Positions 12,523-19,964 of a DNA stretch of 20,256 nucleotides are shown piece after piece (within the stretch, counting starts at the first letter, position 1; each line of letters starts with the position of its first letter). The notes under the pieces were generated by a model, which saw only the letters and a list, made by a program, of their open reading frames with translations, was not told where the DNA came from and made no database searches. The DNA is from Patescibacteria group bacterium. Its GTDB lineage: Bacteria > Patescibacteriota > Minisyncoccia > Minisyncoccales > PEYH01. The position numbers were made by a program, and so were the translations under genes. The stretch is taken from assembly GCA_018901715.1 (NCBI GenBank), contig JAHIEL010000011.1, positions 1-20,256 on the forward strand, written 5' to 3'.

Positions 12523-13892
12523 CTTTTACTATTAGCTAATTCTTTAACATATTTTTTAAACTGTTCTCCTCTGTCTTGATAATCTTTAAAAATAGAAAAA
12601 CTAGCGCAAGCAGGAGATAAAAGGCAGGCACTCCCCTTTTTTGTATTCTTGTAGCAGGCGACAACCGCTTGTTTCATATTTTTAACATCAATTGCTTTTG
12701 GCAATTTTTTTGGTTTTTGTTTTTTTATTTCTTTTAATATCTTTTTTCCAGTTATAGGAAAAAGAATAATGGTTTTAATATTTTTTTTGATAATCTCTTT
12801 TGCTAAATTTTTAAAATCAGATTTCTTCTCAGAACCACCAAGAATAAGAGTATCTATATTATCAAAATTATTTAAACCCGCTATTGTGGCTTCAGGTATA
12901 GTTGCTGCAGAATCATTAATAAATTTAATTCCATTATATGTTCCGACTATTTCTAAACGATGTTCAAATGGCTTATAACTTTTAATTGTCTTTTGAATAT
13001 CTTTTTCCTTTATTTTTAAAAGTTTTGCCACCGCTATCGCAGCATTTATATTCTCCAAAAACCAGCTACTCTTAAAAGGAATTTGTTTTAATCCTTTATT
13101 TTGGGTTTTAGTAAAAGCAATTTTTTTAGCTTTTGTTTTGATTGCTTCTAATGCTTTAGAGTTCTTGTTGTAAATAAAATAATCTTTTTTTGACTGATTA
13201 ATAGTAATATTTTTTTTCGCTGTAAAATATCTTTTAAATGTATTAAAAAAATCAAGATGGTCAGCATAGATATTCAAGAATACTGCAATATGCGGACTTA
13301 TTTTCAAGTTCTCTAATTGATGAGAGGAAACTTCAAAGACAAACCAGCAATTTTTTTTATTATAAAAATCAAGCGCTGGTTTTCCCATATTACCAATAAG
13401 CTCTACTTTTTTGCCTGTGCTCTTAATTATTTTATACAGTAAGCTCGCAGTCATCCCCTTTCCCTTTGTGCCGGTAATGGCGATTGTTTTGTCTCGGTGT
13501 TTTTCTAAAAAGATTTCTGTTTGAGAAGTCACAACTTGATTTTCCAAGTACGACCTTAAATCAGCATTATGATTTTTCAAATACGGCTTTGTAATGACTT
13601 GTTTTTTTAGAGATGTAATGGTTTGATTTTTTAAATATGGATTTAAATCAGCATTATTTATTCCCGGACTTTTAATAATCACATCATAATCTCTAATCGC
13701 CTTCAAATATCCCTTCCCACAAAAGCTTTTATATTTTTCAGCAAATGGGGGGAAGTCCGACTTCCCCCACTTAAATTTGTCAGCAATGGCGATTTCATTA
13801 TTAGGATAATGCTTTTTTAAAAACCTTAAACTGGATTGACCCTCTCTGCCAAACCCTAAAATTAGAATTTTTTTGTTTTTAAAATTATTCAT
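12519..13892 (-). CDS. murD: UDP-MurNAc-L-alanine:D-glutamate ligase with internal repeat insertions
   Basis: 457 residues. Adds D-glutamate to UDP-MurNAc-L-Ala in the cytoplasm. ILGFGREGQSS (11-21) is the domain 1 nucleotide-fold start and KSPGI (74-78) is typical. The P-loop region is AITGTKGKGMTAS (138-150). FEVSSHQLE (186-194), ADHLDFF (210-216), EHRLE (310-314), INDSAATIPEA (325-335) and SPACASFSIFKDYQDRGEQF (426-445) are family signatures. Two features are unusual. Residues 42-50 (WGKSDFPPF) are encoded by a palindrome that also occurs between genes. Residues 80-123 carry a repeated NADL-x2-YL-x-NQ-x2-TS unit, making the link from SPGI to the P-loop about 26 residues longer than in E. 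coli MurD. It overlaps gdh by 8 bases upstream and ftsW by 4 downstream. Confidence 0.95.
   Translation of the reverse strand: MNNFKNKKILILGFGREGQSSLRFLKKHYPNNEIAIADKFKWGKSDFPPFAEKYKSFCGKGYLKAIRDYDVIIKSPGINNADLNPYLKNQTITSLKKQVITKPYLKNHNADLRSYLENQVVTSQTEIFLEKHRDKTIAITGTKGKGMTASLLYKIIKSTGKKVELIGNMGKPALDFYNKKNCWFVFEVSSHQLENLKISPHIAVFLNIYADHLDFFNTFKRYFTAKKNITINQSKKDYFIYNKNSKALEAIKTKAKKIAFTKTQNKGLKQIPFKSSWFLENINAAIAVAKLLKIKEKDIQKTIKSYKPFEHRLEIVGTYNGIKFINDSAATIPEATIAGLNNFDNIDTLILGGSEKKSDFKNLAKEIIKKNIKTIILFPITGKKILKEIKKQKPKKLPKAIDVKNMKQAVVACYKNTKKGSACLLSPACASFSIFKDYQDRGEQFKKYVKELANSKR
13524..13655 (-). repeat. Tandem repeat inside murD (15-residue unit, two clear copies plus a partial)
   Basis: Copy A encodes residues 80-94 (NADLNPYLKNQTITS, 13611-13655) and copy C encodes 109-123 (NADLRSYLENQVVTS, 13524-13568), 87 bases apart. 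The stretch between them contains a third match, QVITKPYLKNH. At DNA level both copies share AATGCTGATTTAA and AAAATCAA. The reading frame is kept through the whole block. Confidence 0.75.
13748..13768. repeat. 21-bp palindrome inside murD, coding copy of the dispersed element
   Basis: Arms GGGGGAAGTC and GACTTCCCCC flank a single C. The core GGAAGTCCGACTTCC is identical to the intergenic copy at 1274-1294, and the one differing arm position is compensated on the other side. It is translated as W-G-K-S-D-F-P-P. Near-identical TCAGCAAATGG (13738-13748) and TCAGCAATGG (13780-13789) flank it on the plus strand. These may be a duplication left by insertion, or may reflect the similar peptides ADKF and AEKY. 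Confidence 0.8.
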
Positions 13893-15042
13893 TGTTCATA
13901 AAAACAATTTTCTCTTTTGCTAATTCAATAGCAATTTTACGAGGATTCAATTTTTTCTTTAAACTATTTTTTAAAACCAAGGTAGTTGATTTTTCAATTT
14001 TTCTTTTAATTAAATTAAACATCTTTTCTATTGAGTAACCACGGTGCTCAGCATAAGAAGAGATTACCCCGCCAGCATTAGCGATGATATCTGGAATAAT
14101 TAAAATTCCTTTTTTGTACAATTCTTCCTCAATAGTTTCTTTCATTGGAATATTAGCCGCTTCAACAATTATTTTTGTTCTAATTTTATCTTTATTTTTT
14201 TCATTAATAACATCTGTCACCGAAGCTGGGATTAAAATATCGGCAGGAATTTTCCAAAAATCTTCCGGTTTCAATTTTTCTGCTTTGCCCTTGTATTGTA
14301 TTACTGCTTTTTTTTCTTTAACTAATTTTTCTATTAAATTTCTATTAAAACCATTTTTTGAAAAAATTACTCCGCTTATGTCAGCAATAGCGATTACATT
14401 AGCGCCCATTTCTGTCAGAAATTTATAAACAAAAAAACCAACATTGCCAAATCCATGGATTGAAACAGTTGCTCCTTTAATATCAATACCTAAAACCTCA
14501 GCTGCTACTTTTGTTGATTGAGCAACCCCAAAACCTGTTGACCCAAATTCATGAGGAATACCAATTTTTTTCCGTCCTTTAATTATTTTTTTGCATAAAT
14601 TTTCGGGTTTTCCAGTAGCTGATCTGCAATCGCCAGTAGCTTCAACAAACCATTGTATCTCTTTTTCTCCAGTTCCAACATCGGGAGCAGCGATATACTT
14701 TTTAGGAGTAAATGTTTTTATTAATTTAGCAAAACTTTGAACAAATTGTTTTTTTAATTCATCGGGCCCTCCGTTCCAAATAATTCCTGATTTTGCTCCA
14801 CCAAAAGGCAAACCGACTAAAGCGCACTTAAGGGTCATTGCTCTCGCTAACCTAAAGATTTCTTCTTCTGTCAGGTCAGGAGTCATTCTAATTCCTCCCT
14901 TTCCAGGCCCCAAAACCGTATTATCAATTACTAAAAACCCTTGCATCTTAATCTTTGGGTCATAAACTTTAATTATATATTCTGGTCCCAGTTTATCTTT
15001 ATATTTTTTATTAAAATTAGTTTTTCCAATATGGCCTTTCAT
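13885..15042 (-). CDS. gdhA: Glu/Leu/Phe/Val-family dehydrogenase, probably glutamate dehydrogenase
   Basis: 385 residues. Interconverts glutamate with 2-oxoglutarate and ammonia using NAD(P). GPGKGGIRMTPDLTEEE (45-61), LARAMTLKCALVGLPFGGAKSGI (65-87, with Lys72 and catalytic Lys84), APDVGTGEKEI (119-129, Asp121) and the Rossmann GFGNVG (197-202) are clear. IPDIIANAGGVISSYAEHRG at 316-335 is the usual C-terminal substrate-binding stretch. PFGGAKSGI fits glutamate dehydrogenases better than the GGGKAVI of leucine dehydrogenases. Deviations are an extended basic stretch (149-163) after ATGKPENL and EAANIPM (294-300) in place of the common EGAN-x-PTT, so specificity should be treated as inferred. 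It overlaps murD by 8 bases. A TATAGT 4 bases before the ATG has no good -35. Confidence 0.88.
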   Translation of the reverse strand: MKGHIGKTNFNKKYKDKLGPEYIIKVYDPKIKMQGFLVIDNTVLGPGKGGIRMTPDLTEEEIFRLARAMTLKCALVGLPFGGAKSGIIWNGGPDELKKQFVQSFAKLIKTFTPKKYIAAPDVGTGEKEIQWFVEATGDCRSATGKPENLCKKIIKGRKKIGIPHEFGSTGFGVAQSTKVAAEVLGIDIKGATVSIHGFGNVGFFVYKFLTEMGANVIAIADISGVIFSKNGFNRNLIEKLVKEKKAVIQYKGKAEKLKPEDFWKIPADILIPASVTDVINEKNKDKIRTKIIVEAANIPMKETIEEELYKKGILIIPDIIANAGGVISSYAEHRGYSIEKMFNLIKRKIEKSTTLVLKNSLKKKLNPRKIAIELAKEKIVFMNNE

Positions 15043-15144
15043 TTATACTATAAATAATTTTTGATAATTTGGGTTTATCTTGCCCACTGGTTTCATCTCT
15101 ACGGTAAATTTTTAAGATCTACAGTTAAATGGCGACTTTTAAAT

Positions 15145-16431
15145 TTATCTTATATATCCCCAGCTGTGTAATTTGTCAAATTCTTCGTACCAACGATCTC
15201 CAATGTCGTATCTGTAATACATATTTGGAATAAGAATATTTTTTATTCGGGAATAGGCCTGCTTTTGAGCTTCCTTCATTGTTAATCCTGTGCCAACTAC
15301 AATTAAAGCAACTCCTGACGAACCAGTAATAATCCACTGATCATTTACTAATTTTACATCTTCAATATGAATTCCATTATCGCTCTGCACACCCTTGAAA
15401 GCTATAATAGCTCCTTTGGAAAAAGAATCAAAAGTCATTTTGTCTTTGAAAGGATATGGCGGAACAACGAGTCGAACTCCAACCTGAAATCCTGTTTTAC
15501 ACTTTAAATCTATATTATTGCCATTTGCCAAGTCATAGAAAAATTCGCCGATAGGCGTAATCATTCCTTCTTGTTGAATGCTGATTGTTGGATAACCAAA
15601 ACGACTAGTAAATTCAAGCGGATAAATGCCATGACCATTAACAATGCAATTTAGGTCTATGTAGCCAACATAATTTTCATGGCATAGAGTATCTTTTAAC
15701 TTTTCTAAAGTTGAAGAAAATAAAATATTTGGTTGGCTCCAGAACATACTTGTTCCCATTTCCCCAGTAGCAGGTCCAAAATTTCCTGGGAAAAGTTTTT
15801 TATGTTCAAAATTAATATTAATGGGATAGATAAAATCTTTACCGTTAAAAAAAGCACCAACTGCGACCTCAACACCGATTACCATTTTTTGCAATTGAAA
15901 TATTTTTACTTCCTTAGACCAAACTTTTTTATAAGATTCAAGCACCCTTACAACATCGTTCCCATCTTTTTCCTGCCCCACAAAAAGAAGTCGTTTTATA
16001 TTCTGAGCTTCTCCGCTCGGCTTAATAACATATTCATCCGGATGTTCTTTTACAAATGTAATAGCTTCGTCAAAATTTGTAAATTCCCAAAAAGGTATAA
16101 TTTTCACTCCGTGCCTTTTAAGCTCCCTTTGTCCGAAAGAACGATCGTCTTCCAGCATATCAGTGTAAGCTGTCCCTCCAATTACTTTTTTGCCCTTTCC
16201 CCTTAATTCCTCGGCTATCTTCCCTTGGCCTAAAACATCATCAAAAACTATCACATCAGCCCAATCTAAACACTCTCGCCAATCCTTAGTTTTCGGCACA
16301 AAACCGTCAGCAATATCATCTTCTTCTTTGTTCTCAATAAAATATTTGGCTTCGTGTCCTTCTTTAATAATCTGCCAGGCAATATCGCTAATAAGCGCAT
16401 CTTTGGAAACGAATAAAAATTTGTGTTGCAT
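15145..16431 (-). CDS. PurD-like ATP-grasp ligase, divergent (annotated family: phosphoribosylamine--glycine ligase)
   Basis: 428 residues, the length of PurD, with the same order of parts. There is an N-terminal alpha/beta domain (1-105) with FDDVLGQGKIAEELRGKGKKVIGG. ATP-grasp lysine Lys137 is in YVIKPSGEAQN, followed by GVEVAVGAFFNG (186-197). FEHKKLFPGNFGPATGEMG (208-226) parallels the PurD stretch ending NTGGMG, and YPLEFTSRFGYPT (270-282) parallels PurD EFNxRFGDPE. In the last motif the metal-ligand Asn is replaced by Thr and the following Asp-Pro-Glu by Tyr-Pro-Thr. That may alter metal binding or substrate. No other purine gene is in the window. It is placed between mraY (43 bases upstream) and gdh, so a peptide- or amide-forming role in envelope or glutamate metabolism is worth considering. 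That role is inference; the ATP-grasp fold is secure. Confidence 0.8.
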   Translation of the reverse strand: MQHKFLFVSKDALISDIAWQIIKEGHEAKYFIENKEEDDIADGFVPKTKDWRECLDWADVIVFDDVLGQGKIAEELRGKGKKVIGGTAYTDMLEDDRSFGQRELKRHGVKIIPFWEFTNFDEAITFVKEHPDEYVIKPSGEAQNIKRLLFVGQEKDGNDVVRVLESYKKVWSKEVKIFQLQKMVIGVEVAVGAFFNGKDFIYPININFEHKKLFPGNFGPATGEMGTSMFWSQPNILFSSTLEKLKDTLCHENYVGYIDLNCIVNGHGIYPLEFTSRFGYPTISIQQEGMITPIGEFFYDLANGNNIDLKCKTGFQVGVRLVVPPYPFKDKMTFDSFSKGAIIAFKGVQSDNGIHIEDVKLVNDQWIITGSSGVALIVVGTGLTMKEAQKQAYSRIKNILIPNMYYRYDIGDRWYEEFDKLHSWGYIR

Positions 16432-16474
16432 ATTTTTTGGTTAATAAAATTTGAATTTTTTGCTTTGCAATAAG

Positions 16475-17545
16475 TTACCCCAGGAGACGGATAGCAATGC
16501 CGATGACAGCTGCGATTAAACCAATGACCCAAAAACGCATTGTTATCTTGTAATGAGGCCAACCCTTTGCCTCAAAGTGATAGTGAATAGGAGTGGCAAT
16601 AAATATTTTTCTTTTAAAAAACTTTTTTGATAATAATTGCACTATAACAGATCCGGACTCTGCTACAAGGAGAATTCCAATAATAGGCAACACTAATACT
16701 GAATCAGTTAGAAAGGCAACAACTGTGATAGCGGTACAAAGCCCCATTGTGGCCGACTCGCCCATATAGAATCTTGCTGGCGGGATATTAAACCACAAAA
16801 ATGCTAAAATTGTTCCTGCTAAAACAGCGCAAAATGCAGCTAAATCAATTTGACCTGTGAATATAGCAATTACTGAAAATGCTCCAAATATTGTAGCAAA
16901 ACTACCGCCTGCTAAACCATCTATGCCATCAATCACTCCCCCTGAATAAACAGCTAACATTATAAAGACAAAGAAAGGAATATACCAAATTCCCATTGAA
17001 ATATCACCTGCCCCTGGAATATGAAGCGTTGTCCATCCAAGTTTTGCAAAAAACCACCATCCACCGATTAATCCGATTAAAAAAACAGAGCCGAGCCGAT
17101 ATTTTAAGCTTAATCCCCCTCCTGTATATTTGCCCTTTCCTCTTACTTGTAAAATATCATCTAAAAGACCAACTAAAGAAGCAGCTACCATTGCGAATAA
17201 GGGAAGCCATGTTTGCGAACGGCTCAAGAAATTAAGTTTGTCCATTATCGTTCCGTCAAGTTCGCTAAAAATAAAAAAGAGAACTGCTAAGACCGGCGGG
17301 ACTATCCAGATTAAAAGCCCACCAAAGCGCGGAACTTTTGTTTCTTTTTCTGAATGAAATTTTTTAAAAACAGGCATTTCCTTTCCATCAATAGAAGTTG
17401 TTCTTGAGGTTTTTTTCCAAAGTTTATTCTTATACAAAAAATTAGTTAAAAAGGGAGTAAAAAGAATTGAAACAATAAAAGCAACAGCTCCAAGTAAGAG
17501 AACTTTAATTAAACTGAAAGCTGTTTGCGGATCTATGTCTACCAT
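16475..17545 (-). CDS. mraY: Phospho-MurNAc-pentapeptide transferase (lipid I synthase)
   Basis: 356 residues with about ten membrane helices. Transfers phospho-MurNAc-pentapeptide from UDP to undecaprenyl phosphate. Family marks: KVPRFGGLLIW (70-80), GLLDD (126-130, the paired aspartates 129-130), GKGKYTGGGLSLKYRLG (136-152), SGGVIDGIDGLAGG (201-214), PPARFYMGESATMG (255-268) and TPIHYHFEAKGWPHYKITMRFW (318-339, the HHH-type loop as HYH). In most MraY proteins the MGES position is MGD; here the catalytic-site Asp is Glu. The start codon overlaps the end of the carboxypeptidase gene by 7 bases. An AAGG lies about ten bases before the ATG. The PurD-like gene follows after 43 bases. Confidence 0.93.
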   Translation of the reverse strand: MVDIDPQTAFSLIKVLLLGAVAFIVSILFTPFLTNFLYKNKLWKKTSRTTSIDGKEMPVFKKFHSEKETKVPRFGGLLIWIVPPVLAVLFFIFSELDGTIMDKLNFLSRSQTWLPLFAMVAASLVGLLDDILQVRGKGKYTGGGLSLKYRLGSVFLIGLIGGWWFFAKLGWTTLHIPGAGDISMGIWYIPFFVFIMLAVYSGGVIDGIDGLAGGSFATIFGAFSVIAIFTGQIDLAAFCAVLAGTILAFLWFNIPPARFYMGESATMGLCTAITVVAFLTDSVLVLPIIGILLVAESGSVIVQLLSKKFFKRKIFIATPIHYHFEAKGWPHYKITMRFWVIGLIAAVIGIAIRLLG

Positions 17546-18549
17546 ACGAAGGCCTTATTTAACCAATTAATTATTTTTTTTATTTCTCCGAATCTATCAT
17601 TAGAACCAAGAATCACATTTATTAAATAGCCATCTCCCTTTGGTTTAGGAAGTATTACAAGAAAGCACTGCTTTGCCTTTGGCGTTTGTCCTGTTTTAGC
17701 TGCTATCATATTTGGGAATTCATCTAAAATTTTATTAGTACTGATTGCCTTATGATGAAAATTGCCGTTAGTGAGCACTATATCATATTCTTCTTTATTC
17801 ATTATTTCTATAATTTTGGCAATTTTAGGATTATCTCTTGATTCCTTTAATATCTGTTGGATTAAGAGAGCGAGCTCTCTGGCTGTAGAATAATTATTTC
17901 CTCCGATTCCATTATCGGGGTCAAGTCCTATTGGGTCCATAAAATAGGTATGTTCAAGACCGAGTATTTTTGCTTCCTCATTCATCAAAGAAATAAATTT
18001 GCTTTCTCCCATAATTTCCGCAATTGCCATTGCTGCATCATTGCTTGATTCTATAAGCATTGACGCGAGCAACTCTTCAACTGTTAATCGTTCCCCTACC
18101 TTAAAATCTCCTTTATTTTCTTCTGTTTCAACAATTTTTTGCGTGATTACTATAGAATCGCTTAATTCATAATTTTTAAGCGCTACATATGCAGTCATTA
18201 TTTTAGATAAGCTAGCTATATGAAGCATTTCATCGCTATTTTTTTCAAAAACAATCTTTTCTTCATGCGAATTAATAACCATACTTACTGCTGAAAGAGC
18301 GTCTATCTCTTCTAACCCCTTTACCTCCCAGTTGCGAAATGGTTTTAAAAATGAATAATCAATTGCTTGATTAATAGCAGAGCTGTTATTAGAGGCCTCT
18401 GTAATTTTATAAAAAATATATCCCCTGATAACTTGAGCCAGCTTTAAACTACCCAAAACTAAAACCGCGAAAATCAGGAGGAATATAAAAATTTTGAAAC
18501 TTCGGCCTTTAAAGCCCCTTGTTCTTACTTTTATCGTTTCGATTTTCAT
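17539..18549 (-). CDS. D-alanyl-D-alanine carboxypeptidase (PBP5/DacF-type, S11 family)
   Basis: 336 residues. Removes the terminal D-Ala from peptidoglycan stem peptides outside the cytoplasmic membrane. A basic N-terminus and one hydrophobic helix (about 19-40, KIFIFLLIFAVLVLGSLKLA) anchor it. The penicillin-binding catalytic set is complete: SLSK (113-116, nucleophile Ser113 and Lys116), SSN (168-170) and KTG (285-287). FMDPIGLDPDN (203-213) and STARELALL (221-229) are typical of the family. The C-terminal beta domain of PBP5 is absent, so it is a catalytic domain on an N-terminal anchor. The ATG overlaps the aspS stop by 4 bases (ATGA), and its end overlaps mraY by 7, indicating coupled translation. 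The AGAGGAG just upstream is also aspS coding sequence. Confidence 0.92.
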   Translation of the reverse strand: MKIETIKVRTRGFKGRSFKIFIFLLIFAVLVLGSLKLAQVIRGYIFYKITEASNNSSAINQAIDYSFLKPFRNWEVKGLEEIDALSAVSMVINSHEEKIVFEKNSDEMLHIASLSKIMTAYVALKNYELSDSIVITQKIVETEENKGDFKVGERLTVEELLASMLIESSNDAAMAIAEIMGESKFISLMNEEAKILGLEHTYFMDPIGLDPDNGIGGNNYSTARELALLIQQILKESRDNPKIAKIIEIMNKEEYDIVLTNGNFHHKAISTNKILDEFPNMIAAKTGQTPKAKQCFLVILPKPKGDGYLINVILGSNDRFGEIKKIINWLNKAFVW

Positions 18550-19964
18550 TGCTCCTCTTTTCTCAATTTCAAACCAAGCTCTTTTAATTGATTTTCATCA
18601 ACAAATGATGGCGCGTCCATTACTGCTGTATTGCCCGAAGTAGTTGTCGGAAAAGCCACTGTTTCTCTAATGCTTTTTTCTTTCAAAACTGTCTGCAATA
18701 ATCTATCAAAGCCAGCTGCAATTCCTCCATGAGGAGGCACACCAAACTTAAACGCCTCAAGAATATGTCCAAATCTTTTTTCTACCCCTTCTGGAGAATG
18801 CCCCATTACTTCAAATGTTTTCTTTAAAATTTCTGACTTATGAGTTCTAATAGACCCGCCCATTATTTCAACTCCATTTAAAACCAAGTCATATTGTTTG
18901 GCCTTGAGTTTCAAAAGTTTTTCCTTATCAAAATTTTTCAAATCTATTTTTTCAAATATTTTTATATCATCATCTTTTAAAGAGGTAAAAGGATGATGCA
19001 CGGCATCTAAGGAGCCATCTTGTAGAATTTCAAACATTGGGAAATCAACAGTCCAAGAGAAGGCCAGTTCATCCGAGTTTTTGTCTTTTCTCAAATCAGG
19101 CTTATCAGTTTTGTATTTTCCTATTGCCTCATCATAGCTGATTCTTGGAAATGGAATTTTTATCTTTCTATTAAACACCTTTTCCATTAAATTGCTCATC
19201 ATCCCTTCAATTAATTCAAACACATCTTCTTCTTCAATAAAACTCATTTCTATATCAAGTTGGGTGTGTTCAAACAATCTATCTGCGCGCAGATCTTCGT
19301 CTCTGAAAACATGCGGGAACTGAAAATATTTTTCAAAACCAGCAACCATTAAAAGTTGTTTATATTGTTGTGGGCTTTGGGGTAAAGCGTAAAATTCTCC
19401 TTTGTGAATTCTTGATGGCACTAAAAAATCTCTTGCTCCTTCTGGAGTTGATTTTGTTAAAATAGGAGTTTCTATTTCTATAAAGCCCTTTTCAATTAGA
19501 TAATTACGAATAAAAGAAGAGGCCTGTTGGCGGATAATAATATTATCTTTCATTCGCTTTCTTCTTAAATCAAGATATCTGTATTCAAGTCGTTTTTCTT
19601 CTTTTATATCATATCCATCTCCATTAATTGGAAATGGGGGCGTTTTTGCCTCTGATAGTATGTTTATACTTTCAGCAGCCATTTCTATTTCTCCTGTAGA
19701 TATATCTTTATTTTTTGCTGCTCCTGGTCTTTTGTTTATTTCACCTTCTATCTCTACTACCCATTCATCTCGCACTAATTTGGCTTTTTCAACGACTTCT
19801 GTTTTTAAGCTTGAAAGAAAAACTGTCTGAAGAACGCCGGACTCGTCTCTAATATCAATAAAAATAATTTTGCCATGAGAACGACAAGAGTTAATCCAAC
19901 CCGCAACTTTTATTTTTTCACCGATATGTTTCGGAGCTTCTTTAATTTTGGTTCTTTTCATCAT
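18546..19964 (-). CDS. aspS: Aspartate--tRNA ligase of bacterial type lacking the GAD domain region
   Basis: 472 residues, about 110-120 shorter than usual bacterial AspRS. An OB-fold anticodon domain comes first (about 15-105, VAGWINSCRSHGKIIFIDIRD). The class II core follows: RYLDLRR (129-135), TPILTKSTPEGARDFLVP (166-183), LPQSPQQYKQLLMVAGFEKYFQ (194-215), motif 2 FRDEDLRADR (220-229), TQLDIEMSF (234-242), HHPFTS (323-328) and motif 3 GIAAGFDRLL (414-423). The bacterial GAD insertion should lie between DKPDLR (287-292) and the WTVDFPMFE stretch (304-312), but only about 11 residues separate them. The body is nevertheless bacterial in sequence, not archaeal. There are two consecutive ATG codons; the first overlaps the stop of the upstream receiver gene. 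tRNA(Asn) mischarging is possible but not shown. Confidence 0.95.
   Translation of the reverse strand: MMKRTKIKEAPKHIGEKIKVAGWINSCRSHGKIIFIDIRDESGVLQTVFLSSLKTEVVEKAKLVRDEWVVEIEGEINKRPGAAKNKDISTGEIEMAAESINILSEAKTPPFPINGDGYDIKEEKRLEYRYLDLRRKRMKDNIIIRQQASSFIRNYLIEKGFIEIETPILTKSTPEGARDFLVPSRIHKGEFYALPQSPQQYKQLLMVAGFEKYFQFPHVFRDEDLRADRLFEHTQLDIEMSFIEEEDVFELIEGMMSNLMEKVFNRKIKIPFPRISYDEAIGKYKTDKPDLRKDKNSDELAFSWTVDFPMFEILQDGSLDAVHHPFTSLKDDDIKIFEKIDLKNFDKEKLLKLKAKQYDLVLNGVEIMGGSIRTHKSEILKKTFEVMGHSPEGVEKRFGHILEAFKFGVPPHGGIAAGFDRLLQTVLKEKSIRETVAFPTTTSGNTAVMDAPSFVDENQLKELGLKLRKEEQ

Noticed and set aside
15047..15052. Leaderless promoter of the glutamate dehydrogenase gene (TATAGT 4 bases before the ATG)
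   Set aside because: No acceptable -35 at 16-19 bases upstream and no extended -10; too weak to list.
15043..15144. Short similar stretches TCTACGGTAAAT and TCTACAGTTAAAT between gdh and the PurD-like gene
   Set aside because: Short, imperfect, AT-rich and without hairpin or promoter context; likely chance.
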